A stretch of DNA of 64,000 nt. Source: Prevotella sp. Lineage in GTDB: Bacteria; Bacteroidota; Bacteroidia; Bacteroidales; Bacteroidaceae. How positions within the stretch are numbered: the stretch's first letter is position 1; each line of letters begins with the position of its first letter. The stretch is from assembly GCA_017449495.1 (NCBI GenBank), contig JAFTFO010000010.1, positions 30,354 through 94,353 of the forward strand, given 5' to 3'. The translations under genes were made by a program, and so were the position numbers. This document shows, one piece after another, positions 8,359-16,478 of the stretch. Under the pieces are notes generated by a model. The model was not told where the DNA came from. It did no database searches and worked only from the letters and a program-made list of their open reading frames with translations.

Positions 8359-8403
8359 AGTCGTTATTCTACTATCAATAAATGGGTTCTGTTTATATGC
8401 CTG

Positions 8404-8411
8404 CAAAGGTA
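8404..8411 (-). promoter_or_regulatory. -7 box of the VirE-type gene
   Basis: On the minus strand reads TACCTTTG followed by CAGG, 45 bases before the ATG at 8358. Its position rules out the upstream TTG start. Confidence 0.65.
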
Positions 8412-8472
8412 CGAAAATTCTCCGAAATGTGCAAGCAAAAATCTAAAGAAAAATGTTATAAAAAGTAGTCAA

Positions 8473-8839
8473 TAACGTCACTTTCAGCATTAACAAACTG
8501 ATAATCAAGACGATAATAGGTGATGTTAAGTCTTAAATAATATCACCTTAACATCACTTTCATACCGATTTCGGTATATTTCAACGTCAATGGCTCTTGC
8601 TTAGGATAGTAGTTTGTACTTGTTTAGATAGGGTAAACTGACAGTTTACCCTGTCTAAACTGTCAGTTTGAGGCATCATTACGGTTTACAACTGCCTTGT
8701 TTTCAATTGGTTAATAGCAATCTAAGCATATTTTAGTGCCATTTTCAGATAAAAGTGACGTTATGGTGACGTTTGAAAACACATAACATCACCGACTAAA
8801 TACGTGTTTTACAGACACTTAGACAGCAAAGTGACGTTA
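8473..8839. repeat. Iteron-like array of GTGAYGTTW 9-mers
   Basis: Seven copies of GTGAYGTTA/T lie in 370 non-coding bases: plus strand at 8520, 8755, 8766 and 8831; minus strand at 8473-8481, 8549-8557 and 8784-8792. Three are embedded in a longer 13-mer, AAAGTGACGTTAT (8472-8484 inverted, 8752-8764, 8828-8840). The 8407-8869 gap between the VirE-type gene and the next gene holds no ORF. The array could be replication-initiator binding sites or operators. Confidence 0.7.
8622..8660. repeat. 39-bp palindrome inside the iteron-like region
   Basis: Arms 8622-8640 and 8642-8660 are reverse complements with one mismatch around a single central base; the core is GGGTAAACTGACAGTTTACC. It sits in the middle of the GTGAYGTTW array and could form a cruciform or bind a dimeric protein. 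Confidence 0.75.
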
Positions 8840-8869
8840 TATTAAAAAAATGAAAGAAAAAAAAAGAAT

Positions 8870-9703
8870 TCAAATGTTACCAGCGAGGAACTTGCGGCAG
8901 AGTTCGATGGGGAGGCCGCGGCGACGGGCATAGTCGCGGAGTTGGTCTTCGCCGATCTTGCCGATGGAGAAGTACCTGGCCTGAGGATGGGCGAACATCA
9001 TACCGGAGACACTGGCGTGGGGCTTCATGGCGCCACTCTCCGTGAGGCGAATACCAATCTGTTTCATGTCCAGGAGATCGTCGATGATGAAGTTAAGACT
9101 GGTGTCGGGCAGTGAGGGATACCCCACAGCCGGACGGATGCCCTGAAACTTCTCGACGAGCATGTCGGGAATAGAGAGATGTTCGTCTTTCGCATAGCCC
9201 CAGTATTCCTTCCTGACCTGTTCGTGCATCCGCTCTGCGGCAGCCTCAGCAAGACGGTCTGCGAGGAGCTGCACCATCATCTTCTGATAGGGATCGGCAT
9301 CGAAGTCGGTCTCAAGGCCGATATCAACGGAGGTAGCGAATACTCCAAGTTTCGCCGAGAAGAGAGGGGTGTGGAGGGTGGAGGGAGATATGTCAACAGG
9401 CAAATCCTGCTTGGGACTGATGTAATCGGAGAGACAGAGGTAGGGGGGGGTGCCCTTTTGCTGCCGCAGACAAGGGATTCGGATTGCAGAGGAAGGGAGT
9501 ACAATATCATCGCCGTCGCCATAGGCATCGAAGAGTTCAAAGAGACCATAGGCATGATAATGGCCTGCCAACTGTTGCAGGAGGGCATTGGCCTCTCGCT
9601 GCAGACGGTCTTTCTCTGCCTGCTCCTTCACCTGCCAGGCGAAGAAGAAGTAAGGCCAGTTGATGTAGGGCATCAACTCTGTGATATCGTAGGATAGCTT
9701 CAT
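8870..9703 (-). CDS. Stand-alone MetH activation-domain protein (B12-dependent methionine synthase C-terminal module)
   Basis: Encodes 277 residues related to the AdoMet-binding reactivation domain of cobalamin-dependent methionine synthase, with the signatures GIRPAVGYPSLPDTS near residue 210, MKPHASVSGM, and RYFSIGKIGEDQL. The family normally uses AdoMet to re-methylate oxidised cobalamin. There is no homocysteine, folate or cobalamin domain, so it is only the activation module and probably helps a MetH encoded elsewhere. Its start overlaps the dihydroorotase stop by four bases. An insertion near residues 104-113 encodes ISPSTLHTPL from half of a family A element. A G8 run at 9443-9450 lies in frame within the coding sequence and would break the frame if it changed length. 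Confidence 0.8.
   Translation of the reverse strand: MKLSYDITELMPYINWPYFFFAWQVKEQAEKDRLQREANALLQQLAGHYHAYGLFELFDAYGDGDDIVLPSSAIRIPCLRQQKGTPPYLCLSDYISPKQDLPVDISPSTLHTPLFSAKLGVFATSVDIGLETDFDADPYQKMMVQLLADRLAEAAAERMHEQVRKEYWGYAKDEHLSIPDMLVEKFQGIRPAVGYPSLPDTSLNFIIDDLLDMKQIGIRLTESGAMKPHASVSGMMFAHPQARYFSIGKIGEDQLRDYARRRGLPIELCRKFLAGNI
9368..9388. repeat. Half copy of family A element
   Basis: This run of GTGTGGAGGGTGGAGGGAGA type in the MetH-activation gene matches one arm of the virE-type element and encodes the same STLHTP-like peptide on the minus strand. No second arm was found nearby. Confidence 0.5.
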
Positions 9704-11070
9704 CTGAACATTACGGGCTGGCCGATATAGGAGGTGTCTACCCTACCCTTTTCGTAGACGGTATGACCATTACATAGGGTGCGCTCGACATGCCAGAGGT
9801 ACATGTGTCCTTCCATCGGGCTCCAGCCGCAGCGACTCTGGATGAGATCCTTCGTGACCGTCCACCCTGAGTTGGGGCGAACAAGCACGATGTCTGCCTG
9901 ATAGCCCTCACGGAGGAAGCCACGCCGACGCACCTCGAAGAGACGGGCGGGATTGTGACACATCAGCTCAACAAGTCGCTCGAGGGGCAGCACGCCCTGG
10001 TCTGCAAGTTCGAGCATCGTGACCAGTGAGAACTGTATCATCGGCATGCCACTGGCAGCACGCACACAGCCGCCTTCCTTCTGTGAGAGCAGATGGGGGG
10101 CGTGGTCCGTGCCGATGACAGTGATTCGCCCATCGGTGAGGGCCTCACGGAGGGCCTCACGGTCACGCTCCGTCTTGATGGCCGGGTTGCACTTGATGCG
10201 GGTGCCCAGCATCTGGTAGTCACGATCACAGAAGAAGAGATGGCTCACCGTCGCTTCGGCAGTGACAGTCCCCTTTGGGGAGGCTGGGAGGGGTATCAAG
10301 TCCAATTCCTTAGCCGTGGTGAGATGGGCGATATGGAGGCGGGTGTGGTGCTTGGTGGCGAGTTCGACGGCGAGTCGTGTACTCTCATAACAAGCCTCTT
10401 CGCTTCGAATCTCTGGGTGGTGCGTCACCTTCGGGTCATCGCCATACTTTGCTTTGGCCTCGGCCATGTTGCGGTTGATGATGCCAGTATCCTCACAATG
10501 CGTCATAATGGGCAACGGCGCTGTGGCAAAGATACGCTCCAATGCCTCGCGACGGTCAACGAGCATGTTTCCTGTCGAGGAGCCCATGAAGAGTTTGATA
10601 CCGGGGATGCGATGCGGGTCGAGCTGTGGGAAGAGTGCCACGTTATCATTTGTAGCCCCAAAGAAGAAGCTGTAGTTCACATGACTCTTCCGTGCTGCGA
10701 GGGCGAACTTCTCTTCGAGTGCCTCGAGTGTCGTGGTCTGGGGAATGGTGTTGGGCATGTCGAAATAGGTGGTCACGCCCCCAGCTGCAGCTGCACGGCT
10801 CTCACTGTCGATGTCGGCTTTCTCCGTCAGGCCAGGCTCACGGAAATGCACATGGTCGTCGATGATACCCGGCAGCACAAAACAGCCCGAAGCATCGATG
10901 ACCTCATCAAACGAATCAAGGGAACAGGTCGTTCGATTCTGACATGCAGAATCATGGACTTGTTCCCTTGATTCTATAATCTGAGTGATTTTATCATCTT
11001 CAATGACCAGCGAGCCATTGAATGTCCTGCCTTCGTTGACAAGCGTGCCCCCTTGTATCAGCGTCGTCAT
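9700..11070 (-). CDS. pyrC: Dihydroorotase (class I)
   Basis: Converts carbamoyl-aspartate to dihydroorotate in pyrimidine synthesis. The 456-residue amidohydrolase carries the metal motif DDHVHFREPG, MTHCEDTG, LHIAHLTTA and GTDHAPH, all hallmark metal or substrate loops. Compared with family members the N-terminal region has an extra segment (REQVHDSACQNRTTCSLDSF, about residues 36-55) encoded by a palindrome at 10913-10974. A second short insertion, PLPASPKG, coincides with a CCCC-TTT-GGGGAGG repeat at about 10270-10297. The catalytic motifs are intact, so the enzyme should be active. It overlaps the MetH-activation gene downstream and the DUF4369 lipoprotein upstream by four bases each, forming one operon. 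Confidence 0.92.
   Translation of the reverse strand: MTTLIQGGTLVNEGRTFNGSLVIEDDKITQIIESREQVHDSACQNRTTCSLDSFDEVIDASGCFVLPGIIDDHVHFREPGLTEKADIDSESRAAAAGGVTTYFDMPNTIPQTTTLEALEEKFALAARKSHVNYSFFFGATNDNVALFPQLDPHRIPGIKLFMGSSTGNMLVDRREALERIFATAPLPIMTHCEDTGIINRNMAEAKAKYGDDPKVTHHPEIRSEEACYESTRLAVELATKHHTRLHIAHLTTAKELDLIPLPASPKGTVTAEATVSHLFFCDRDYQMLGTRIKCNPAIKTERDREALREALTDGRITVIGTDHAPHLLSQKEGGCVRAASGMPMIQFSLVTMLELADQGVLPLERLVELMCHNPARLFEVRRRGFLREGYQADIVLVRPNSGWTVTKDLIQSRCGWSPMEGHMYLWHVERTLCNGHTVYEKGRVDTSYIGQPVMFR
10913..10974. repeat. In-frame palindromic element in pyrC, family C
   Basis: Arms 10913-10930 and 10957-10974 are reverse complements with one mismatch (core AATCAAGGGAACA), and a smaller nested stem (GATTCTG/CAGAATC) lies between them. 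It falls inside pyrC without shifting the frame and is unlike families A and B in sequence. Confidence 0.75.
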
Positions 11071-11870
11071 TTCTGCGGAAGGCTGAGTGACGGCAGCTGT
11101 GTGGAGTCTGGTATGGCCTCAGGCTGCGTGGCGGTAGGCTGCTGAGCGGTCTGGGCGGGTGTATTGTCTTCGACAAGACCGTTCTGACGAGCCTGAATCT
11201 CATTGGCCGTCTGATAATACTCCTTCACGTAGGGATCGTTCTTGAACTTCTTCGTGGCCTTGCTCATGATATCCTCGATCTGCGGGGTGAGCACAGGATA
11301 GGGGTAGTTGCCTGTCATCATCATGAAGACACCCGGCCCCAACACATTATCGAAGTTCTCAACAATGAAGTTCGTCACCAGCGAGTCCTCCTGCTGCGCC
11401 AGACGAGCCGCCTCTATGGAGAGTTGGCGGTTGATGACATCCTCGTCGATACCCTCAAGCAACATCTGACTCTGACGGTGGGAGAGCTCATTCAGTTCGT
11501 TGCCTATCTGGTCGTGACGGTTGATGAACTGGTAGAGCTTGTCGTTCAGTGGTGAGCCCGTGACACTTCGGCCTGTGTTGTCGATGTGGATCTCAATCTC
11601 ACCACTCTCCACCACGACGGGCATAGAAAGCGACTGCTCATCCATGTACAACGTAGCCAGCCTGACGGTATCAAGCAGACCCGTGAAGCGGAATTTGCCA
11701 TGCACTACGTCGCAAGAGTCCATGTTCTTCAGTTCCTGATCCTTCACCGTCTTGAGGTAGAGTTTGCTACCGTCGAGTGAAGAGACAGACGAAGAACCCT
11801 GTATCGTGTATGACTCGGCACAGGAGGTCAACGCAGCTATAATGACAAATACGTATATTATTTTGTTCAT
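11067..11870 (-). CDS. DUF4369-type lipoprotein
   Basis: Encodes 267 residues starting MNKIIYVFVIIAALTSCAES, a lipoprotein signal with lipobox LTSC. The body resembles the DUF4369 domain, which in Bacteroidota often precedes thioredoxin-like domains: a beta-rich stretch with GSKLYLKTVKD, GKFRFTG and a VESGEIEIHIDNTG segment. No CXXC thioredoxin motif follows, and the C-terminus is a Gln/Pro/Thr-rich tail. The longer frame starting at 11954 is rejected because the -7 box at 11892-11899 lies between it and ATG 11870. The ATG of pyrC overlaps this gene's end by four bases. Confidence 0.7.
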   Translation of the reverse strand: MNKIIYVFVIIAALTSCAESYTIQGSSSVSSLDGSKLYLKTVKDQELKNMDSCDVVHGKFRFTGLLDTVRLATLYMDEQSLSMPVVVESGEIEIHIDNTGRSVTGSPLNDKLYQFINRHDQIGNELNELSHRQSQMLLEGIDEDVINRQLSIEAARLAQQEDSLVTNFIVENFDNVLGPGVFMMMTGNYPYPVLTPQIEDIMSKATKKFKNDPYVKEYYQTANEIQARQNGLVEDNTPAQTAQQPTATQPEAIPDSTQLPSLSLPQK

Positions 11871-11891
11871 AAGTTCAATTGTTTCGTGGCG

Positions 11892-11899
11892 CAAAAGTA
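11892..11899 (-). promoter_or_regulatory. -7 box for the lipoprotein-pyrC operon
   Basis: Minus strand reads TACTTTTG followed by CG, 21 bases before ATG 11870. It places the transcription start inside the longer upstream reading frame and supports the shorter lipoprotein. Confidence 0.6.
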
Positions 11900-11958
11900 C
11901 AAAGATATATGGAGGTAGAAAAATAAATTTGCGCATTTTAAAACAAATGCGCAAACTT

Positions 11959-12372
11959 TTATAGTTTTTTTGAAGAAGAATTTGCTTCTTTGGCCAGCTC
12001 GTTGTCTATTCGGTGTGTAGAATAGAGTTGGAGGATGGCCGCAATGAGCAACGTCAGCACCCACTTATTATATATATAGGTAATATAGTCGATGTAGCTC
12101 AGTCCGAACACATTCCCCATGCTCGCGAACATCAGCAGGGCGGAGAGCAGGAAGAGGAAATCGCTGAGCAGCATCATACGGCGCAGACGGCGGATGACGA
12201 AGTTCGTACCCTCATAGCGCTGGAGGAACTGCATCGAGGTGAAGGCGAGGGCTCCGACGGCGAACACGTAAGGGGCCAGTTTCCATGCCAGCACGCTGGC
12301 ACCCGCACCTGCAACCATCAGCAGGGCGCCTACCAGGAAGATGAGGTTCTGGGTCTTATTCAGCTGCCGCAT
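11959..12372 (-). CDS. Small four-helix membrane protein of unknown function
   Basis: Encodes 137 residues starting MRQLNKTQNLIFLVG with about four hydrophobic helices (residues about 8-28, 35-50, 70-88 and 105-120) separated by basic loops such as RRLRRMM, and a charged Ser/Lys-rich tail. I do not recognise a named family. An ATG at 12402 would overlap the FtsB-like gene more; ATG 12372, which overlaps its end by 17 bases, is a reasonable alternative. It is cotranscribed with the FtsB-like gene. Confidence 0.6.
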   Translation of the reverse strand: MRQLNKTQNLIFLVGALLMVAGAGASVLAWKLAPYVFAVGALAFTSMQFLQRYEGTNFVIRRLRRMMLLSDFLFLLSALLMFASMGNVFGLSYIDYITYIYNKWVLTLLIAAILQLYSTHRIDNELAKEANSSSKKL

Positions 12373-12715
12373 CGTCAGTAACGGATTTGGGATGACGCTC
12401 ATCGTCGCTCAACACGAAGATGTCCTCGTCGTCGGCCTTCATGAAATACCGTTCACGGGCAATCTTCTCCATGGCCTTCGGATCACGCTCGAGTTCACGG
12501 ATCTTAGCTCTGTCTCTCTCGAAGACAGCATTGTAACGAGCCTTCTCCTCTGTCAGCTCTTCGATGCGCTGACGGTTCTTCAGATGACTCCAGAGGCTGT
12601 TCTCGTCGAGGAATCCCACGATGAGCACACCAGCCACACAGACCACAGCATACTTCAGTGCCTGTGACTTCCAGATAAGAAGCGTGTACTTCTTGATATT
12701 ATCAATGACCTTCAT
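12356..12715 (-). CDS. Septum formation initiator family protein (FtsB/DivIC-like)
   Basis: Encodes 119 residues: a short cytoplasmic start, one membrane helix (YAVVCVAGVLIVGFLDENS, about residues 22-40), then a coiled coil rich in Glu/Arg (HLKNRQRIEELTEEKARYN) and the conserved ERDPKAMEKIARERYFMK segment of the family. Such proteins bridge FtsQ and FtsL in the divisome, with the coiled coil in the periplasm. The start at 12715 is chosen because a -7 box is at 12734-12741; the frame's earlier start lies beyond it. It is divergent from dnaX. Confidence 0.85.
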   Translation of the reverse strand: MKVIDNIKKYTLLIWKSQALKYAVVCVAGVLIVGFLDENSLWSHLKNRQRIEELTEEKARYNAVFERDRAKIRELERDPKAMEKIARERYFMKADDEDIFVLSDDERHPKSVTDDAAAE

Positions 12716-12733
12716 ATTTTTGCTATTTGGCTG

Positions 12734-12741
12734 CAAAGTTA
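12734..12741 (-). promoter_or_regulatory. -7 box of the FtsB/DivIC gene
   Basis: Minus strand reads TAACTTTG followed by CAG, 18 bases before ATG 12715. Confidence 0.6.
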
Positions 12742-12785
12742 CAAAATAAATGTGAATTGTGCATGGTGAATTGTGATTTATTTTG

Positions 12786-12793
12786 TATCTTTG
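12786..12793 (+). promoter_or_regulatory. -7 box of dnaX
   Basis: Reads TATCTTTG followed by CACC, 24 bases before ATG 12818. It is divergent from the box at 12734-12741. Confidence 0.65.
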
Positions 12794-12817
12794 CACCACA
12801 TTTTAATTATCTTTCAA

Positions 12818-14590
12818 ATGGAATACATCGTTTCAGCTAGGAAATACCGTCCGATGACCTTCGATAGTGTCGTGGGACAAGAAGCCCTGACCACGACCCT
12901 GAAGAATGCCGTGAAGAGCGGGAAGCTCGCTCACGCCTACCTCTTCTGTGGTCCGCGTGGTGTCGGCAAGACCACCTGTGCCCGTATCTTTGCCAAGGCC
13001 ATCAACTGTCAGCATCCGACGGCAGAGGGTGAGGCCTGCAACGAGTGCGAGTCTTGTCAGTCGTTTAATGAGCAGCGCTCACTGAACATCTTCGAACTCG
13101 ATGCCGCCTCGAACAACTCCGTGGAGCATATCAAGACGCTGATGGAGCAGACGCGCATCCCACCGCAGTTAGGACGCTATAAGGTGTTCATCATCGACGA
13201 GGTACACATGCTCTCCACTGCAGCCTTCAACGCCTTCCTCAAGACACTTGAGGAGCCGCCTGCACACGTCATCTTCATCCTCGCTACGACGGAGAAGCAC
13301 AAGATACTTCCTACCATTCTCAGCCGGTGCCAGATCTACGACTTCGAGCGGATGACCATCCGCAACACCGTCAACCACCTGAAGCACGTGGCCGAGCAGG
13401 AGAGTATCACCTACGAGGAACAGGCTTTGGCCGTCATTGCCGAGAAAGCCGATGGCGGCATGCGTGACGCCCTGAGTATCTTCGACCAGGCGGCGTCGTT
13501 CTGTCAGGGGAACATCACCTACGAGAAAGTCATCGAAGACCTGAATGTGCTCGACTCCGAGAACTACTTCCAGATCATCGACCTCTCTATTAATAATAAG
13601 GTGAGCGACATCATGGTGTTGTTAAACCATATTATCAACAAGGGTTTCGACGGTGGGCTGCTCATCCAAGGGCTGGCCAAGCATGTGCGTAATGTATTGA
13701 TGGCGAAAGACCTACAGACGTTGCCCCTGCTCGAGGTGAGTGACCAACAGCGCGAGCGCTATGCCGAGCAAGCCAAGAAATGCGAGACACGATTCCTCTA
13801 TCAGGCCCTGAAGCTGATGAATCAGTGCGACATCAACTACCGGCAGTCCTCCAACAAACGATTGTTGGTGGAATTGACGCTGATAGAAATCGCTCAGATC
13901 ACTCAGCCCGACGATGATGCCAGCGCGGGGCGCCGCCCCAGAAGATTAAAATCCCTGTTTAAGCAACTGATACAGCAGTCTCAGCCCAAGAAAACGGCCC
14001 CGCAGGTAGCCCAGGCTAAGACCGCTGCATCACCCGTGACTGCCAAAGTCACCGAAACTGGTGTGCCCACTCCATCCCAGCAACCGAATACGGCCCCGAA
14101 GCCCACTCAGACGATGAAACTCGATAACATCGGCTTCTCTTGGGGTTCACTCCGCCAGAATACCAAGAACTCGAAGATGAACATCCTCCCTGGTACGGAC
14201 GCCACTACGAGGGTAGAGCAGACCGACGCCACCTTCACCCAAGAAGAACTCGAGCTGCAATGGATGTCGATGTGTAACCGCATGCCTCAGGAGTTTAGTG
14301 GCATCGCCACACGTATGAAAAACATGAACCCTGTCATCACGACATTCCCCCAATTACAGGTGACGGTCGACAACACCCTCATCCAACAACAGATGGAGGA
14401 GTTCAAAGGGCGTATCGTGAAGACGCTCATCAATAGTCTGCACAACACTGGCATCACCCTCGAGATCACTGTTGTCGAACAAACGGGCCGCGTCAGACTG
14501 CTCACCCGCCGCGAACAGTTCGAGGCTCTCAGAAAAGAAAATCCCGCCGTAGAGAAGCTACGGCAGGACTTTGACCTGGAGTTGGCTTAA
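12818..14590 (+). CDS. dnaX: DNA polymerase III subunits gamma/tau
   Basis: Clamp-loader ATPase of the replicase, 590 residues. MEYIVSARKYRP opens the AAA+ domain; Walker A is GPRGVGKT at about 45-52; a zinc-binding four-Cys cluster spans CQHPTAEGEACNECESC; FIIDEVHML is Walker B; LEEPPAHVIFILATTE and LSRC mark the sensor and arginine-finger region. A Pro/Gln/Thr-rich linker (about 380-435) leads to a C-terminal tau-like region ending in a basic, Glu-rich segment. ATG 12818 is chosen over an in-frame start at 12773 that lies upstream of the promoter. Confidence 0.95.
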   Translation: MEYIVSARKYRPMTFDSVVGQEALTTTLKNAVKSGKLAHAYLFCGPRGVGKTTCARIFAKAINCQHPTAEGEACNECESCQSFNEQRSLNIFELDAASNNSVEHIKTLMEQTRIPPQLGRYKVFIIDEVHMLSTAAFNAFLKTLEEPPAHVIFILATTEKHKILPTILSRCQIYDFERMTIRNTVNHLKHVAEQESITYEEQALAVIAEKADGGMRDALSIFDQAASFCQGNITYEKVIEDLNVLDSENYFQIIDLSINNKVSDIMVLLNHIINKGFDGGLLIQGLAKHVRNVLMAKDLQTLPLLEVSDQQRERYAEQAKKCETRFLYQALKLMNQCDINYRQSSNKRLLVELTLIEIAQITQPDDDASAGRRPRRLKSLFKQLIQQSQPKKTAPQVAQAKTAASPVTAKVTETGVPTPSQQPNTAPKPTQTMKLDNIGFSWGSLRQNTKNSKMNILPGTDATTRVEQTDATFTQEELELQWMSMCNRMPQEFSGIATRMKNMNPVITTFPQLQVTVDNTLIQQQMEEFKGRIVKTLINSLHNTGITLEITVVEQTGRVRLLTRREQFEALRKENPAVEKLRQDFDLELA

Positions 14591-14593
14591 ACG

Positions 14594-14950
14594 TTACTCC
14601 CCGATAAATTTCTTGATGGTATTCAAGCAGAGTTCGCTGCTCACCGGCTTGGAGAGGAAGTCGTTGCATCCTGCTTCCATCGCCAGCTGACGATCGCTGT
14701 CGAAAGCGTTTGCCGTCAGCGCTACGACAGGCAACTCCTGATGGGTAGCCTTGATAGCCTTCGTGGCCTCCAGTCCGTCCATGATCGGCATCTTAATGTC
14801 CATCAGTACGATGTCATACTCATTCTTCTCAACCATCTCGACAGCCTCCTTGCCATTCTTGGCACGCTCAAACTGGTAGTACTTCTTCAGGATGTACGTC
14901 ATCAGGATGTAGTTGCTGTCATTGTCTTCTGCAATCAAAATCTTTTTCAT
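14594..14950 (-). CDS. Single-domain response regulator (receiver only)
   Basis: Encodes 118 residues that make up one CheY-like receiver: acidic pair Glu8/Asp9, phospho-acceptor Asp51 in LMDIKMPIMDG, Thr79 in ALTAN and Lys101 in LSKPVS. There is no DNA-binding or enzymatic output domain. It sits 46 bases after the xylose transporter gene and in the same operon as a histidine kinase that itself lacks a receiver, so the kinase probably phosphorylates this protein. What it signals to is unknown. Confidence 0.9.
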   Translation of the reverse strand: MKKILIAEDNDSNYILMTYILKKYYQFERAKNGKEAVEMVEKNEYDIVLMDIKMPIMDGLEATKAIKATHQELPVVALTANAFDSDRQLAMEAGCNDFLSKPVSSELCLNTIKKFIGE

Positions 14951-14996
14951 TGTTCTGTCATATTAATAGATAGTAATTCTTCCTTTTAATTCCTTT

Positions 14997-16478
14997 TTAC
15001 TTTGTCAATCGGTCTTTCCACATCTTACTCATATCCTCCAGAGTCTTACCCTTTGTCTCGGGCACCAGACGCCAGACGAACAGGGCAGCCACCACGCAGA
15101 TGATACCATAGAGGCCGTAGGTGAACCAGTGGCCGAAGTCATCACCCTCAGTCAAGTGCATGTTAAACATAGGCACGAACGACGAGCTGACGATGAAGTT
15201 TGATATCCACTGGAAGGCAACAGCGATGGCCACGGCAGCACCACGGATGGTGTTGGGGAAAACCTCTGCGATAAGTACCCAGGTGATGGGTCCCCACGAG
15301 AACATAAACGAAGCCGAGTAGATGAGCAGGCTGGCTGCGGTAACCAATGCCAGATCGGGATTACCGAAGGTCACTGCCACACCGAAGGCACCGAGGGCCA
15401 TACCCAGTGAACCACTGATGAGCAGCGGTTTGCGACCCCACTTCTCGACGGTGAATACAGCCACCAGCGTGAACGAGATATTGATGATACCCATGAAGAC
15501 CGTCAGCATCATCGGATCGTCCATACCCATATCACCAAAAATACGCGGAGCGTAGTAGAGTACGGCGTTGATACCCACAGCCTGCTGGAATACGCTGAGC
15601 ATGATGCCGATGAAGATACACATCGCACCGTAAGTCATCAGTTTCTCGGTCTTCACCACCATCGTATCCTTGATATCCTGCAGAATCTGCTGAGCCTTCA
15701 GCGAGCCATTGATCTTTGCAAGGATGCCCTCAGCCTTCTTATCCTCTCCGATAGAGACGAGGTAACGCGGTGTCTCAGGCACGAAGCAGATAAGCAGGGC
15801 GAAGAGTCCTGCGGGCACGGCCTCCGAACCAAACATGTAGCGCCAGCCTGTGGTCACCGTCCACTGTGCAGCGGGGTTGATGGCAGCCAGGCCCTTACCC
15901 ATCTCCTCCACGAGCGGCTGGATATGGTCGCCCAGGATGAAGAAGTTCACGAAGTAAACCACGAGCTGACCGAAGATGATGGCGAACTGGTTCCAGCTGA
16001 CGAGCATGCCACGGATGTTAGAGGGAGCGACCTCACCGATATACATCGGGCAGATAGCCGAAGCCAGACCCACACCGATACCACCGATCACACGGTAGAA
16101 GTTGAACATGATCAGCAACGAATAGGTCGGAGTGCCGTGCTCAAAAAACATGAACTCGGGCTCCATCGATCCAAGGGCGGAGATGAAGAACAGCAAGCCG
16201 GCGATAATCAATGACTTCTTACGTCCGAGGTTCGTGGCGAGCAGTCCGGAGATAGCCGAACCGATGATACAGCCGATGAGTGCCGAGGCCGAGGTGAACC
16301 CGTGCCACCCGTCAGTATAGGTAAAATCCTTCGCCTCCATGAAGAAGGCCTGTAGTCCTTTCTCTGCTCCTGAGATGACGGCTGTGTCATATCCAAAGAG
16401 CAAGCCACCCAATACGGCGACCATTACGATACTAATCAGGTAGGCTTTGCTACCCTGTTCTGCTTGTTGATTCATCAT
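14997..16478 (-). CDS. xylE: Sugar:H+ symporter, MFS sugar porter (XylE-like)
   Basis: A 493-residue major facilitator with 12 predicted helices. Family marks are GLLFGYDTAVISG in helix 1, NLGRKKSL after helix 2, PETPRYLVSIGE in the central loop, QQAVGINAVLYYAPRI in helix 7, KWGRKPLL, and PETKGKTLEDM at the C-terminus. The QQ..GIN..YY sugar site and sequence flavour fit D-xylose or a related pentose or hexose; the substrate is inferred. Its start overlaps the upstream kinase stop by four bases. The neighbouring GH51 arabinofuranosidase would release pentose for it. Confidence 0.88.
   Translation of the reverse strand: MMNQQAEQGSKAYLISIVMVAVLGGLLFGYDTAVISGAEKGLQAFFMEAKDFTYTDGWHGFTSASALIGCIIGSAISGLLATNLGRKKSLIIAGLLFFISALGSMEPEFMFFEHGTPTYSLLIMFNFYRVIGGIGVGLASAICPMYIGEVAPSNIRGMLVSWNQFAIIFGQLVVYFVNFFILGDHIQPLVEEMGKGLAAINPAAQWTVTTGWRYMFGSEAVPAGLFALLICFVPETPRYLVSIGEDKKAEGILAKINGSLKAQQILQDIKDTMVVKTEKLMTYGAMCIFIGIMLSVFQQAVGINAVLYYAPRIFGDMGMDDPMMLTVFMGIINISFTLVAVFTVEKWGRKPLLISGSLGMALGAFGVAVTFGNPDLALVTAASLLIYSASFMFSWGPITWVLIAEVFPNTIRGAAVAIAVAFQWISNFIVSSSFVPMFNMHLTEGDDFGHWFTYGLYGIICVVAALFVWRLVPETKGKTLEDMSKMWKDRLTK

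Noticed and set aside
6940-8475. A 511-codon plus-strand open frame opposite the VirE-type gene
   Set aside because: It is a shadow: the minus-strand product has VirE motifs, while this frame is His/Arg/Leu-rich low-complexity sequence with no family pattern.
10093-10971. A 292-codon plus-strand frame opposite pyrC
   Set aside because: pyrC motifs on the minus strand are clear; this frame has no recognisable domain.
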